From Norana najaformis (lineage: Eukaryota > Annelida > Clitellata > Crassiclitellata > Hormogastridae), in the NCBI GenBank assembly GCA_964023275.1, contig OZ029913.1:43524757-43588756 (forward strand): a stretch of DNA of 64,000 nt. The letters run 5' to 3'. Shown piece after piece: positions 32,171 through 43,964 of this stretch. The position numbers and the translations under genes were made by a program. How positions within the stretch are numbered: position 1 is the stretch's first letter; every line of letters starts with the position of its first letter. The notes below the pieces were generated by a model. That model did not search any database and was not told the origin of the DNA. It was given only the letters and a program-made list of their open reading frames with translations.

Positions 32171-35100
32171 CAAATGTATATCTTGATAATTTTCACTTTG
32201 GTGTGCACACTAATCTCCTTGCTCCTCCAGATGTTCTTGAAACCTACCATTGCTCTGCTTGCTTTTTCTATTCTTCTCTTTACCTGCAGTATTTGGTAGT
32301 CATTGACTCATGTCAGCAGACTTCCCAAATACCCAAATTATAATGTATATTAACATATATGTACATACATATTGCTCCTCAGATTCACATTTCTGCATGA
32401 CTGTGCATGTTACAAATTTTTTAACCGTGATGAAAATGATGATGATGGTGATGAAATCACCGAGGAGCCTGTAAGTGACCTATCTTTGATTTGGCTGTAA
32501 TTTTTTTATTTTGTAGTATGATATGATTGTACATAATTTTGAAATTTTCAGAAGCCTATCACCATGTATCTGCTTTGTATGGTTGACGGATATGGAGGGG
32601 GGTAGGAAGCACTGGCAACATGTTGAACTTAGTGACATGTTCAGAGGCCAGTATCTCAGAAACAGGCACACTTAGGCTTGTCAAATTTGGTGATTTTATA
32701 CAACTTTTCGTGTACTTTCTGATTCTGTAAATCATTCTGAATTGAAACAGTTTCCCACCAATGTAGGTGTAAAATACGTCAAAAATGGGTTGCTAGTTTA
32801 AAGCTGCAATATTCATGGCACTGTAGCAGTGAATACTACAAAAACTATTACAATTCTGTTATCTGCATATAGTTCACTTTCTATGTGACAAATCAGCCTT
32901 ATACTCTGTCTTCATGGTGATATGAGTCTTTGAATAATAATAATTATAACTTATACCAGCATATACATACATACATACCCTTGTATGTATATATGTAAGT
33001 ATGTAACTATTTTAAATTTCTTGTTGCATTTTGCATGAATTTTGTAGTTTTACACTTAAATTATCAACTCTGAACTTAAAATTTTTATTTTCCGACCAGT
33101 TTGTCTCTTCTTTGCTGTTTCAGATAAGTTTTAAATATTTCTTCCTTTATATTGATATTGGTGTCATTGTGCGTGGAGAACAGTGTGTTGGCCCATCTGC
33201 AAAAACGTGCAAAGTTACATTAACTTTCTATGCTTCATGACCTGGATGGCCACAGCAAGATCACAATCTTGGTTTATTATGGTTTTTAGTTCCAAACTAA
33301 TACTGGCTAGCACTGTTCTAATTATCTGCATTCAAGAGTTGCTCATGAACTAAAGATCTCTTCTTATTTAGGTCATTTTTTATCTGTTATGCTTGGTTTC
33401 TTCGTTTTCAATTTCTGTGTCACTGATTATGGCTGTCTCATTACATTGTTTGCTTTTGTGCTGGGTATTGTTCATGTTACTGCTGTTTACCAAATCTGGC
33501 AGAGGCAAGTCTGTGGCTGGATTTACATATGCTTCATTATGGCCTGGTCAGTTATTAAGTTGGCTCAGACCCATTCATTTTATCTGGTCCCTGGTTCTGC
33601 TTTTTCAATTCAGTCATTTGTTCTGCTGCTAAGTGATACCAGTAACAATTTTCAGTCCTTGGGTTCAATATGAATTCATGTAGAACATCTTTGGCTACAC
33701 ATCATGGGTTGTCTGTGTACTTTTTCTGTTGCTTCTTTTGGCTGGTGATGAAAGAATTGCATTTTATCAATTGCAGTAGTAGGACAAAGACAGGATGAGG
33801 TCAAATGTGCAGAAGTCACATCAGCAAGTGCCACAGCTGTAAGTTACTTTGTATTAAGATGCAAATCATGAGTCTTATATAAATTTAAACTTGGCAAATG
33901 ACTTGAATTTGTACCATGTTTTTGCATAACTAAATCTCCATTATTTTGTCAGATCAAGTATTTAGTTTCAGCACTTGAAAATGAAGGTCATATTTGATAC
34001 AAGGCATGAATTTGAATCTTAGTGGGTCACATTGTTTACTGGTGTTCAACAGGCGATAAAGTTGACTCTCACTAGAATTGTGGATATTATAGAGATCAGC
34101 TTGGTTCCATTTTATTTGAGTGATTTTGGAGATCAACAAGTGGTGTGCTTATCTTGTAATTCAAACAGTCACAACTTCCAACACCTTTGCAAATCATTCT
34201 GTTACATATTTGACTTTGTGTTACCAGTAAGAAGCAAGTTACAGTGACCAGGGTGACCACAGATCAATGCGTTTGCCAAAGATAGCCTTGAAGGCATGGG
34301 GATATATGCCTAATTCTGCTTATGTCACGAATATACAATATATGTATGATGATTTACAGATACCATATACGTAGTCAATAAGAGATGTACTAAATTGCTT
34401 ATCAAGTTATGAGCAATATCAGCCAGCTCAAATAGGATTCACCCAGTATTACAGATTTCAGTGATTCAGACTTCTTAAGCTGCTGTGGAGTGCCCAGTAG
34501 TGGAAATTCGGTTTCTGATGCGTTAAGGAGGAAATATTGGCCTCCAATAACAACCAAAACTGTACCTTCTCAAAGACAATGGATAACAGCTGCATAGCCG
34601 AGTGACAAGACAAAATTCAAATGTAACGCAGATTTTAGTATCATCAGCATAGAAATGATTGTGAAGCAATGTGCTTACGGGTGCTGTGTATAATACATAT
34701 AAACAAAAGAGGACCAAATACAGATTCATATGGGACGCCACATGCCAACAAAGTACTGAGTGAATAATTGCCATTTAAATATACTGACTGAGTATGTGTA
34801 CTAAGAAAATTAGCAAACCAATGTAGGGTGGGACCAGAAACCCCAAATTAGACAGGTTACCTGAGTCAAGAGAAGGTAGGGCTTGAGTAAAAGCAGGTGA
34901 AAAGAATCCCACATGCAATGAGATATTGATTATTGATGTAATGGTTGCATCCAAGACATCAAAGCACTCTTTCAGAAGAGATGGAGGAATGATATCAAGG
35001 AGAGAGCTTTTGTTTTCTGTTGTGAAGAAAGATAAAGCTGTGAACCTCTGCTCTATTTGTTGGCCAAAAGTAGTCAAGACAGAAGGTGAAGAACTAGGAT

Positions 35101-37544
35101 GATGCTACCGAGTAACCAACATTTTCAGCCTTATTCAGGTACAAGAAATTTTATCAGCAAAGAGGGTCAAGAATTTACTGGTAAGCTTTTGGGTAGGTAG
35201 GAACAAAGCAGAGGATAATGATCTGTGAACAAGTATTACCTTTCTCCCTTTTTACTTTTAGCTGCATGATCTTCCTACAGAAGTCCTCGAAAATATACTC
35301 GTGAAAGCAATTATTCTGGAAGCAAAAGATCTCAAGCTGGCCAAAAATACTTGGAAAAGGAAATCAGAGAGTGCGATAAGCCGCCTTAAAGCAGTCAGTT
35401 CAAAATGGAGCTGCATCCTTACACCGGACGTCTTTCAGGACAAAATTCACAGAATTCTGGAAGGTTTTGGTGAGTTCTTGAACATAAAATGCACCGTAAC
35501 ATCCATACAGTCACAGAAGACCAAAAGTTACAAAGTTGAAATCTTAATGTTATGTAGGCCTACTGTAAAGCATAAAGAAGACTTTTCATAAAGCACAATT
35601 TGATTGTAAACAAATTTATTGGCACTTTAATTAAAATGCTACTGAATGAGGCATATGTTGTGAATGTATGTATTTATGTATGTAGGCCTATGTATGCATC
35701 TATACCATTACTTTCATTTTCTTTGTTTGTGCATTGATGTAGAGGCCAACACAGTTGTACCAATTGAGGAACCATTCTAGGACAGTTTGAGATCTGAACT
35801 GAATTTGATTACAATTTCATTTGAGGCCACCATCAGTTGATGCTTTGGGCATTATGATAATGGTGCTATAGAAGTCATTAGATTAGATTAGATTAGCGGT
35901 TTGCCTGTAATCTAACGGTTGTGGGTTTGAGCATGTTGAATGGACTGTGTGTAGTGACCTTGGACAAGTTGTTTGCGCACATGTGCCTTTGTCATCAAGT
36001 GGTTTTATTTGGTACAGGCGAGAGCTGGGAAGTAAACAGCTTGTCCTGCAATGTGTTGACCTATGTCCAGGACCTTGAGGTTCATTCTTTGCCAGCTCAA
36101 GGGCCTATAGAAAAAATTATCATCTCTCCTAACTCCTCTTATGACTCATTGGAAATATTACTTACTATTTATGATAACAGGTGGACATTTACAATATAAT
36201 TTTATAAATTTTATACTGTCTTCTGACAGGTTTTTAATATGTGTTATAAAATGCTCTATTATGTAGAGTAGTCGTAACTGTAGTGGTGGCTTTTTGTGCT
36301 TGCTGTTAATGCAGTCTGCAGTTGATGTGTTGCCATCTTTGCTCTATTATTTTGACAGGACTAATAATATTGTGTGGATGCTTAACTTCATTTAGTCATC
36401 ATCTGTTCACGAATTAGTAACTTCTATTGTGCCAGTGTCTAGTGCACAAGACGTCAATGGTGCACGTGTTCAAGTCTAAATGAAGTTCAAGTTTATGATA
36501 TGTATGCTACATAATGCTTGAAGTAGCATGTGTGTAATGTAGTTGATTTTCTAACTAGTTCATACATAGGTAGGTATGCATGCAAGTATCTGGGTATTTG
36601 TACAGCACCTCTATAAACCTCTGAAAGGCACTGCTTAATGTGATTGTGTAACTTTTGTTGTTTGGCTGCATGACAGAATAATTCTGTTTTTAGCTCATAT
36701 ACCGATTGTTTTGAAAATTGTGGATGAGCCTCAAATCTCATTACGTGGGCTACCTGTTGCTATAGCTACAACGAATGACGAACTTTACCTGCTGTGCGAC
36801 ATTCGTCACATGTTCATTGATGTTTACAGCCGCAACAACCTGCGGGAGGTGAAAGATGTCATCCAGCTAATAGACCTTGAAGTATGTCCAATGACCATAG
36901 CAGCCTGTAGCTTGTCAGATTGCGTCTATATGTTAGGTGTACGAGATACCAGTTCAGTTTTGCGGATTACGAAAGATGATGAACAACAGATTCACATTTT
37001 ACCTTGGATTAAGGGTTTGCCAAGGCAGAATAGATTTATATCCGTTTCTGCCAGTGGTAGCTTAATCCTCTTAAGAACGGAAAGACCGGATGAATTAGTA
37101 AGCATATACAATCCGGATGGATCATTGCAGCGTCAAATGAGGTTGTCCTTGGGTCTTTTTAGAGTCTCGAGCATCATACCAAAATCAAGTGGAAACCTTG
37201 TCTTGACCACCTTTAACTACGAGCTTAAAAGAAAACTAACAGAGATAGACATGGATGGGAATGTTGTCCGCCAGTTTCAGTCATCACTTATGGGATATAA
37301 TGTTGGTTCTGCAGACAGTGATGATAGAATTCTGATAGTTGATAAGAACAGCAGAATTGAGCTGTTAGATTCTGAACTTAATCTTTTGGATGTTACTCTT
37401 CCGGAGGATCGGGAAAGCATCTGGGCGTATCCACAGATTTTGCACTACGATAGATTGAGGAATGAGGTACTGTTGATAGATTACGTTGATTACTTTCCTA
37501 GTACCTGCACTTTATCTATCTTTACATTCACAAAAGAGGGATAA
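30475..37544 (+). CDS. F-box and beta-propeller-like protein, four exons, complete
   Basis: Exons 30475-30535, 33777-33838, 35262-35469 and 36694-37544 have consensus borders (AATT|GTAAGT, GCT|GTAAGT, TTTG|GTGAGT; CAG, TTTTAG and TTTTAG acceptors). They join in phases 1, 0 and 1 to give 393 residues starting MSKMSKLSSDSNHQTTQ. Exon 3 begins LHDLPTEVLENILVKAI and continues to SSKWSCILTPDVF, an F-box-like pattern. Exon 4 is one 283-codon block with repeated beta-strand patterns (DELYLLCDI, DCVYMLGVRD, SGSLILLRTE, SGNLVLTTFN, DDRILIVDKN, NEVLLIDYVD), as in NHL/WD-like propellers. F-box proteins bind Skp1 through the F-box and substrate through the propeller in SCF ubiquitin ligases (family knowledge; the partner is inferred). 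An acceptor TTTTTGCAG at 30440-30448 hints at a 5' UTR intron. LINEs occupy introns 1 and 2. Confidence 0.85.
30745..30945. repeat. TGTA/TGCA microsatellite in intron 1
   Basis: Interrupted ATGTATGTATAT and ATGCATGCATGC runs. Short frames on both strands here are artefacts. Confidence 0.9.
31085..31118. repeat. AAT trinucleotide run
   Basis: ATAATAATAATAATAATAAT, preceded by GAT-rich sequence, within intron 1 of the F-box gene. Confidence 0.9.
31330..32105 (-). mobile_element. RTE/Nimb-like LINE RT C-terminal fragment
   Basis: The minus strand reads YASETWMLHRQNKDRLPAFE, then MRCCRWILHIR, NTEVRRRMGLHKI and ERKLNLFGHNSRMDN across frameshifts. This matches the C-terminal pattern YGSETWTL...FEMRCYRRIL...RKLxLFGHIxRMDD of such elements. 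It ends at a TA microsatellite. It is decayed, in intron 1 of the F-box gene and antisense to it. Confidence 0.65.
32109..32168. repeat. TA dinucleotide run
   Basis: About 60 bp of pure TA next to the 5' truncation point of the antisense LINE. Confidence 0.95.
32169..33776. other. Intron 1 remainder
   Basis: AT-rich intron sequence with GAT-rich (32420-32450) and TACA-rich (32950-33010) tracts. Open frames at 33031-33240 and 33389-33673 show no splice or domain support. Confidence 0.5.
34245..35100 (-). mobile_element. CR1/L2-like LINE remnant (copy c)
   Basis: The minus strand has LLDIIPPSLLKECFDVLDAT, NISLHVGFFSPAFTQALPSL and, after disruptions, FYADDTKICV (the catalytic YADD). Further 3' it matches the copy b sequence around 21000-21100. 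It has many stops and frameshifts. It lies in intron 2 of the F-box gene in antisense orientation. Confidence 0.8.
35897..36170 (+). mobile_element. SINE family A copy in intron 3
   Basis: GGTTTGCCTGTAATCTAACG, GGTTGTGGGTTTGAGCATG, GGGAAGTAAACAGCTTGTCC, GCAATGTGTTGACC and GGTTCATTCTTTGCCAGCTC parallel the other family A copies and most resemble 61860-62095. It is preceded by (TTAGA)n at 35878-35896. Confidence 0.75.
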
Positions 37545-37675
37545 ACTGAACGGATATTCATGATGAAAAAATTTGTTACCAAACATTGATTTGAGACATC
37601 TGTTACAATACTTTTACTGGCTACTTTTACCAGAAATACTTAACCAACTGTGTTGAAACAATTTGCCTGTTTGAA

Positions 37676-37681
37676 AATAAA
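37676..37681 (+). terminator. Poly(A) signal candidate of the F-box gene
   Basis: AATAAA lies 132 nt after the TAA stop at 37544 in an AT-rich 3' flank. Confidence 0.5.
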
Positions 37682-37719
37682 ATATAAACAATGCTTTTTC
37701 AATTATTACCTAGCATATT

Positions 37720-38090
37720 CGTACTCGTTACCTCGAGATTTCTGCAGCACCCAAACGAAGCAAAGTCGTGGGAACCAGCTATTCACAGTCGCTCAGTCAA
37801 AACAAAATGGATAGGAAGGGTCAAGTTCGGTTTAAGGTCAGACTCCAAGGGTCAGGCAGGCAGACAGTCTGATGGCTACGGTGGATAGTATTTGGCATTT
37901 GAGCGGCAAGATAGTTAATGGGAACAGGAGGAATCCGGATAGGATAGACGAGCGTTTTCAGATTAGAGTGATAGACCTGTGCAGAGTTTGCAAGTGGTGA
38001 GGCTTCAACAAGTTGGTGGGACAGAATCGTTAGAAGAATCGTTATTAAACAGTTTCGTTCTCTCCTTGATCTGTGCATTTATTTTAAGAC
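37720..38090 (-). mobile_element. Repeat family D (LINE 3' end), copy 2
   Basis: The reverse complement shares ACTGTCTGCCTGC, AACCGAACTTGACCCTTCCT, TGAGCGACTGTGAATAGCTG and TGGGTGCTGCAGAAATC with 29900-30130, and extends 5' with TCTATCCTATCCGGATTCCT. It begins just beyond the F-box gene's poly(A) signal. Confidence 0.7.
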
Positions 38091-38199
38091 AGCCTCTTAC
38101 ACTTTGGTGATCGCGGGAAATCCCATCCTGATTGGAAGGACATGGCATGTTAAGATATGCATTATTTACTTATTTAATCGTAATCGTAAACTCGTAATT

Positions 38200-38315
38200 T
38201 CAAAAGTATTTCTTAAAAGCTAAGCACACGACACCAGCATAAGGACGAGCGCTGCTTTAAGTCAAAGATGTCATGTCAAGAACTAAGTCCGGTTGCCAGA
38301 AGACCAAGGTTTTCC
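38200..38315 (-). mobile_element. LINE family F 3' fragment
   Basis: AAAAGCTAAGCACACGACACC and GTCCGGTTGCCAGAAGACC match the reverse-orientation copies at 49480 (GAAAGCTAAGCACGCGGCAAC, CATGGTCTGGTGAC) and 8395. Short and diverged. Confidence 0.45.
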
Positions 38316-38639
38316 AACTTCCAGCGGAAGGTTTCACCTGTCAGAACCTCGGAGCGAAGTACGAACTAAGAATTGAAGATTCGCGACTCTTGCAGATCTA
38401 CGCCGTCGAATGCTGTACCGCGTAATACGACGATGAATGCTTTCGTGGAAAGTGCGAACTCGGTAGTGACATGTCCGCGGAATCGTTCTACCGGCTTCAC
38501 GGGAGTGGTCGAGCGTCGATGGTCCGCTGCCAGAACTACTTCCGCGCTCTGTGTGACGGAGACCAGGACGTGGCGTTCTGGAAAGGGAGATTGAAAATTT
38601 CGCAGGTGAAGCACAGGGTACGTCTAGCCTATTGCTATT

Positions 38640-38790
38640 GTGGGGCACGATGGCTGATTGGTTAGAGCGCTTAGCCTGTAACGAGGAAATTACGGGTCCG
38701 ACCCTCCCCTGTATCTGTTACTGTGTGGAGACCTTGAGCAAGTCCTTCACTCACAATTTTTCTTCTTCCTTCTGGCTGGAATTAATCCCT
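38640..38790 (+). mobile_element. SINE with tRNA-like head
   Basis: GCACGATGGCTGATTGGTTA followed by GAGCGCTTAGCCTGTAAC resembles a tRNA D-arm/A box, and ATTACGGGTCCGACCCTCCC a T-arm/B box. The body GTGTGGAGACCTTGAGCAAG resembles family A. Cloverleaf pairing is too poor for a functional tRNA gene. Confidence 0.55.
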
Positions 38791-38867
38791 CCTAGGAGAG
38801 GGGTCAGCAACACGAATCCTTTTCCATTTGTTTCTGTCTTCAGTATCTTCTTTCTTCAATCTAAGAA

Positions 38868-39080
38868 GCTTTAGGTCTTGCTGAATCATGTCTCCCATCT
38901 CTTCTTTTGTCGTCCACGACTGCGGTGTCCGTAAACCTCTGCTGTCATAATTCTTTTAATGCAGTTTCCTCCTCTCTCCTCATCAAATGACCGTACCATC
39001 TCAACCTGACTTCTCGTACCTTGTCAGACATACAAGCCACTCCCAATTTCTGTCTGATATACTCATTCACTCACAATATC
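38868..39080 (-). mobile_element. RTE/Nimb-like LINE RT C-terminal fragment
   Basis: The minus strand reads [20 protein letters not shown] then [20 protein letters not shown] before a stop, the C-terminal pattern RxxRLRWxGHVxRR of these elements. It is a short fragment of a different subfamily from 60577-61470. Confidence 0.7.
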
Positions 39081-40743
39081 CCAGCGCCACTGATGCTTAA
39101 TAATTAGAAAGTGGCACTTAATGAATTCAGAAAAAATAATAATATCGCAGATTACCACGAGGTAATTCTTGTCGTTTGATGACTACTAACCTCGTCCGTG
39201 CCAGTCGGTCGCGAATGCAGTAGAGATTGGGCTAAGGCTGAGAAGGAGAGGTGCGCCGGTCGTTCCAGTCGACCGCCGACCACCGTCGAAAATCTACATA
39301 ACTTTGGGGGCGGTGCGACTTAGGCCTATTATGAATATAGCAGGTTAGAAATTGTTACAGTACAAAGGTTCTACCCTTCAGATTTAGTGTGCCCTCATTA
39401 TGCCATATCTTGTCTAGCCAAATATTTCACAGATGTGAATATCACTGTGTTGTTACAGTGTCATCGACTCTATAGTTGTTCATCATGGTCGAAACGCCTC
39501 GGAAATAAGTTTTGATACTGCTAAGCTGATGTGTAAAGTCGCACATGTGGAACAATCTGCGAAAAAGCCCTGAAGCAGACTTCGATAATGATATCCTGGT
39601 ACCAAACGCTTATATGCGAAACACGATGATTTAACGATTCCAACCGACGTGAATTATTGAAACTCGAAATGGTTGTTGAACAAGCCAAAGAAACTGAGAC
39701 AATACATAGCAGTTGAACAAAGCAGAGGCAGTGCTTGGTTTAGCACTGTCCCTTCTGTTTTCCCCCATTAGAAGTTTTAACTTTTGGGGATAATCCTTCA
39801 GTCAAAACTTTGGGGGACAGCCCCCTCTGTCTTCCTCGTATTTCCGCCACTGCCACCCACCTGTATCTGTTTCCTGCGAGTCCGTTCATCTACCGTAATA
39901 AGGACTGTGCAGCCTGCAACAGTTCCAGGTAATTCGAGGATCCAGCATGGCAATCCGTCTAGGTCTCGTCCATCATCTGAGCAACAGTCTTTCCCTTCAG
40001 CCTCTTCTCTCTTCTTCTACGTCACCTCCCGATTGGTCACGTCATTTGAGTCCATCAACACAGAAACAATTCGCAGACGATCGAGTACTTCAGGTGCAAT
40101 CAGAACCCATCTAGGACCCTTTTGCGAAACTGTGTCGTCCTGTCTGCTGTTCCAGAAACGGAAGCAATGTGGATCCTCAACCGACGAAGCAGCACCGATG
40201 TCCGAGGGGCCACACATTCACCAAAGAAGGCTGCGTTTTGACCGCATCTGACAGCATCAGAGCAGCTGACGACAAACTGCCAGCTGTTTAGCTAACCAAA
40301 GCGATCGATGGTACTTCTTTGATAGATCCTCAAAGGTCTGCCGCTCTTCGAAGAACGACAGACTGCCCATGAGGTTATGAGCTGATCTCTGCTGGCTGCG
40401 TTTTAGGCGACGACGCAGCTGAGGACAATCAACAACCTGTTAAGAGTCCAAAGTGCGATCGATGGCAGGTCTGTGATAAGTCTGCCAACATATGTCGTGT
40501 CGTTGGTAGTTGTCAAGTAGGGTACATGTTCACGGATGGCGGTTTTGCCCTAAAGGGAGGTCAGGAACCCGTGAAATACCCCAATTGTCCGCGATAGTTT
40601 GTGTATAATCGAGTTACCAAAGACTGCCGTCTGGTAACCTGCTGTCCACTTAGATATACACTGAAGAATGAAGGATGCATGTGCTAAGAAATAAAAAGGT
40701 TTAAGATAAGATAAAACCGTATAACAAATCTTTAGTTTTTTTT
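39081..40743. other. Intergenic, nothing firmly recognised
   Basis: An open frame at 39784-40251 (+) and its minus-strand counterpart (40217-40017) have no domain or splice support. One TAGGCCTA at 39321. Confidence 0.4.
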
Positions 40744-42253
40744 CCTGGGTAGTAAGTGTTATTCCTAATTGCTTATGCCTCAAAAGTATAGAAAATGGCT
40801 ATTATTCCCCACAAGTAGGGTACAGGTTCTTCAGAGGAGAGCAGTAAGTCAGAGAGCGAGGAAGACGTTGGAGATCCAGATTACAATTTCCGAGCTGAGG
40901 AGAGAAATCCATACTATCCCAACCAAAAAGATATCAACGACTTGATCAGAGATTTTGGTCTCACCAAGTCCAATGCCGAGCTTTTGACGTCTAGGCTCAA
41001 GCAGTGGAATTTGTTGGATGAAAGTGTGCAAGTCGCAGATCAGAGGACGCGTCACCAAGCTTATTCCAGCTTCTTCACCAGTCAAGATGGGCTCTGCTTC
41101 TGCCACAATGTGACTATTCTGTTCGAGGCAATTGGAATCGACTGTAACCCGAACGAGTGGCATCTCTTCATTGACAGTTCACCAGGAGCTTCAAAGCTGT
41201 GCTGCTCCATAACGGGAATAAATACCCGTCTCTTCCCTTGACTCACACGGTGCACCTCAAAGAGGGAGGATGACAAGTTCATCAAGAGCTTACTAGACGC
41301 TTTGATGTATGATGAGTACGTCTAGAGGCCATCGGAGACTTCAAAATGGTAGCATTCCTGATTGGTCTCCAAGGCGGTTATACGAAGTTTCCCTGCTATC
41401 TTTTCCTTTGGGACAGCAGGGACAATAAGATGCACTACCACAGGTGGGACTGGCCACAGCAGTCCGAGTTCTCTGTGGGGAAGGACAACGTCAAGTGGGA
41501 GCCACTGATGGACCTCAGAAGGTGCTGATCCACCACTGCACATCAGATTGGACCTTATGAAACAATTTGTCACAGCTCTAGATAAGGAGTCGGCAGCCTT
41601 CAAGTACCTTTAAGACTTCTTCCTTAAGCTGTCTGAGACAAAGGTGTCTTCGTCAGATAAAGAAGATCCCAGAGTGCAAAGAATTCCCCAAGAACCTCAC
41701 TAGGACGGAGAAAGCGGCTTGGAACAGCTTTGTCGCAGTGGTTAGGGGCTTCCTGGGCAATCACATGGCCGAAAACTATTTGGAGCGGGTTGAGACTCTG
41801 GTGAAGAACTACGCAAAAATGGGCTACAGGATGTCCCTCAACGTTCATATCCTTGATGATCATATTGATAACTTCAAGGAGAACATGGGCGCGTACTCGG
41901 AGGAGCAAGGCGAGCGCTTCCACCATGGTATACTGGACTTTGAACGTCGCTACCAAGGACAGTATAACGAGAGCATGATGGGAGATTACATTTGAGGGCT
42001 AATTCGTGAAAGTGAATTAGAGTATAATCGTAAATCTCGAAAAACTACTCAATTCTAAATCTTTTGTGATCATTTTTGTATAACTGTAGTGTATATACAT
42101 GTTGATATTGATTCATATGTTGTTTTTTATACTTTATTTGCACGAAAAGACGCAAATTCGCCCATTTCTTCAAAGCAAAGTTTGAAGGGAATAACAGCCA
42201 TTTTATATACTTTTGAGGCATAAGCAAGTAAGAAATAACACTCGCTACCCAGG
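40744..42253 (+). mobile_element. TIR-bounded DNA transposon (~1.5 kb)
   Basis: Left arm 40744-40809 (CCTGGGTAGTAAGTGTTATT ... GGCTATTATTCCC) and right arm 42187-42253 (GGGAATAACAGCC ... CACTCGCTACCCAGG) are inverted repeats of about 66 bp with roughly seven differences. They enclose a broken gene (40838-41995). No clear target-site duplication was found, and the termini may extend further out. The superfamily is not assigned. Confidence 0.8.
40838..41995 (+). pseudogene. Transposon-borne ORF of a recurrent invertebrate family, frameshifted
   Basis: Blocks in order on +: DINDLIRDFGLTKSNAELLT and SRLKQWNLLDESVQV; GLCFCHNVTILFEAIGIDCN; EWHLFIDSSPGASKLCCSIT; THTVHLKE; DFKMVAFLIGLQGGYTKFPC then YLFLWDSRDNKMHYHRW; KWEPLMDL; RTEKAAWNSFVAVVRGFLGN then HMAENYLERVETLVK; MSLNVHILDDHIDNFKENMG; and EEQGERFHHGILDFERRYQG. 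At least four frameshifts or stops separate them (around 41240, 41320, 41525 and 41610), and it ends early at TGA 41995. I recognise it as an unnamed protein found in many copies in arthropods, cnidarians and other invertebrates and presumed to be transposon-encoded. No catalytic residues are assigned. Confidence 0.75.
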
Positions 42254-42344
42254 CACAAAAATTGTGCCACTTAGTAATACGATATGAGATTGAATGAGAC
42301 AAGATAATATAAGATAAGCTCAAATAATATAACACAAGACACGA

Positions 42345-42440
42345 CGTAATAGGATAAGATAGAATAGGATAAGATAGAATAGGATAAGATAGAATAGGAT
42401 AAGATAGAATAGGATAAGATAGAATAGGATAAGAAACGAC
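42345..42440. repeat. 15-bp tandem repeat
   Basis: About six copies of ATAAGATAGAATAGG in a row, 90 bp outside the right TIR of the transposon. Confidence 0.93.
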
Positions 42441-43960
42441 AAGATAGTACAAGACCAGTCGGCCTTATTTGCACATTTGTCGCATATATAATTATGTATT
42501 ACATAGTGGAGAATGCTACGAACCACACTTAAATTACGACTTCGTGACTTCTGTACAAGTAATGTAGTCAGTAACCAACTATTATGTAGTAACATTAGAA
42601 GCCATTTTAGATTGATCATTTGGCATTACTACAAACGGCGCTATATAATTTCCCAGCTTAGTGATAAGATTAGATTGGATTGGTTAACATAACCGTTGCG
42701 AATTGAAGTAGTTTTCTGCTACAAAGGTGCTTATAGTGGAAACTAAGAGGAATTTGTAGACTTCCGCCCAATAGATATCCATGTAACTACCGGTGGCTCC
42801 AGAACGAAAGAAATTCATCTCGAACTTGTCCACCTGGCGATAATTGACTGATTCACAACCGTTATATAATTTCGCAATTTCCAAAGCACAGCATTTGACA
42901 AACGTCTATTCAGGACCAGTGCATCTGGTGACACCTGTCGCTGGTTCCAGAGACGCTCCCACCTGTTAACTATTAGACCAAAACATGAACTTTAAATAAA
43001 CTAGGAACTTTAAGTGATCTAGTACCAGGTAGGTATACACCGGGCTTAGGGCCATAATAGGCATACAAGAACTCTTACTTCATCTTTGTGTACAATTATT
43101 AATTATAGTTTATTCATATTTATTAAAACATTCATTATTCCTGATAGTTCATTAGCATTCATTATCATTATTATTTTGTACAATTTATTATAATATTTTA
43201 TTGTTTATTATAACTTATTATTATATCACTATAATTCATTATCGTTAATTATTTTTACACTTTGGCCTACCGTTTCAGTCGTACTGTTAGCCAGTCCGAT
43301 GATAAGGTAGTCCAAACGATTGCCTGATTAAGATTTCGAAATGAGACGATGTAATGTACTTTTGTAATTATAATCACACATTTGTATAGCGCCACCTTAC
43401 GATTAACTCCTCGGAGACGGTTTTGACCTGATCACGTCGGTGTTGACATGTGCAAGCGCAAAACAGAATAAGCTTATAATGACAATGTAACAAGCAAAGC
43501 GATTCGGTTTGGAGTGATATGACGTAACGTAACGGATTAGAAATTATAAGAGATGTTTCCATGAAGTTGGCTTTAAAGAATAGAGGCTGAAAATGTGATT
43601 CGATATGATATGATGACGTAATGTGATGCCACGTGTCCCAGCGCAGTGTGATAAAACACAATGTGTCGCCATTTTTACAAGGCCTAGTACAGAGAGGTGT
43701 AGAAGGAGAGACTGAGAGAAGTCCGAAAAGGTTTCAGAAATATTTCGATAAGATATGAAATTATGTAGGAACTAGGCTTTAAACAAGTGAGCTTGATCAC
43801 ACCACATTTATGAAAAGCGTGCCTTTTTCAGAGCAATATAATTGCTCTGAAAGAAACTGAAAAGACTGGACACGCTTGTTTAATGACAGCTATCGATACT
43901 GCTGATTGATGACGACTGTGATGTTGATGATGATGATGACGACGACGACGAAGACGCTGA
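42441..43960. other. Intergenic, nothing recognised
   Basis: AT-rich; TTATTA-rich tract at 43080-43260. TTTGTATAGCGCCACC at 43380 is the LINE/SINE tail motif reversed. No coding signal. Confidence 0.45.
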
Positions 43961-43964
43961 TCTT

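Noticed and set aside
39784-40251. 155-codon frame on +
   Set aside because: No recognisable motif, no splice partners, and the minus strand is equally open over part of it.
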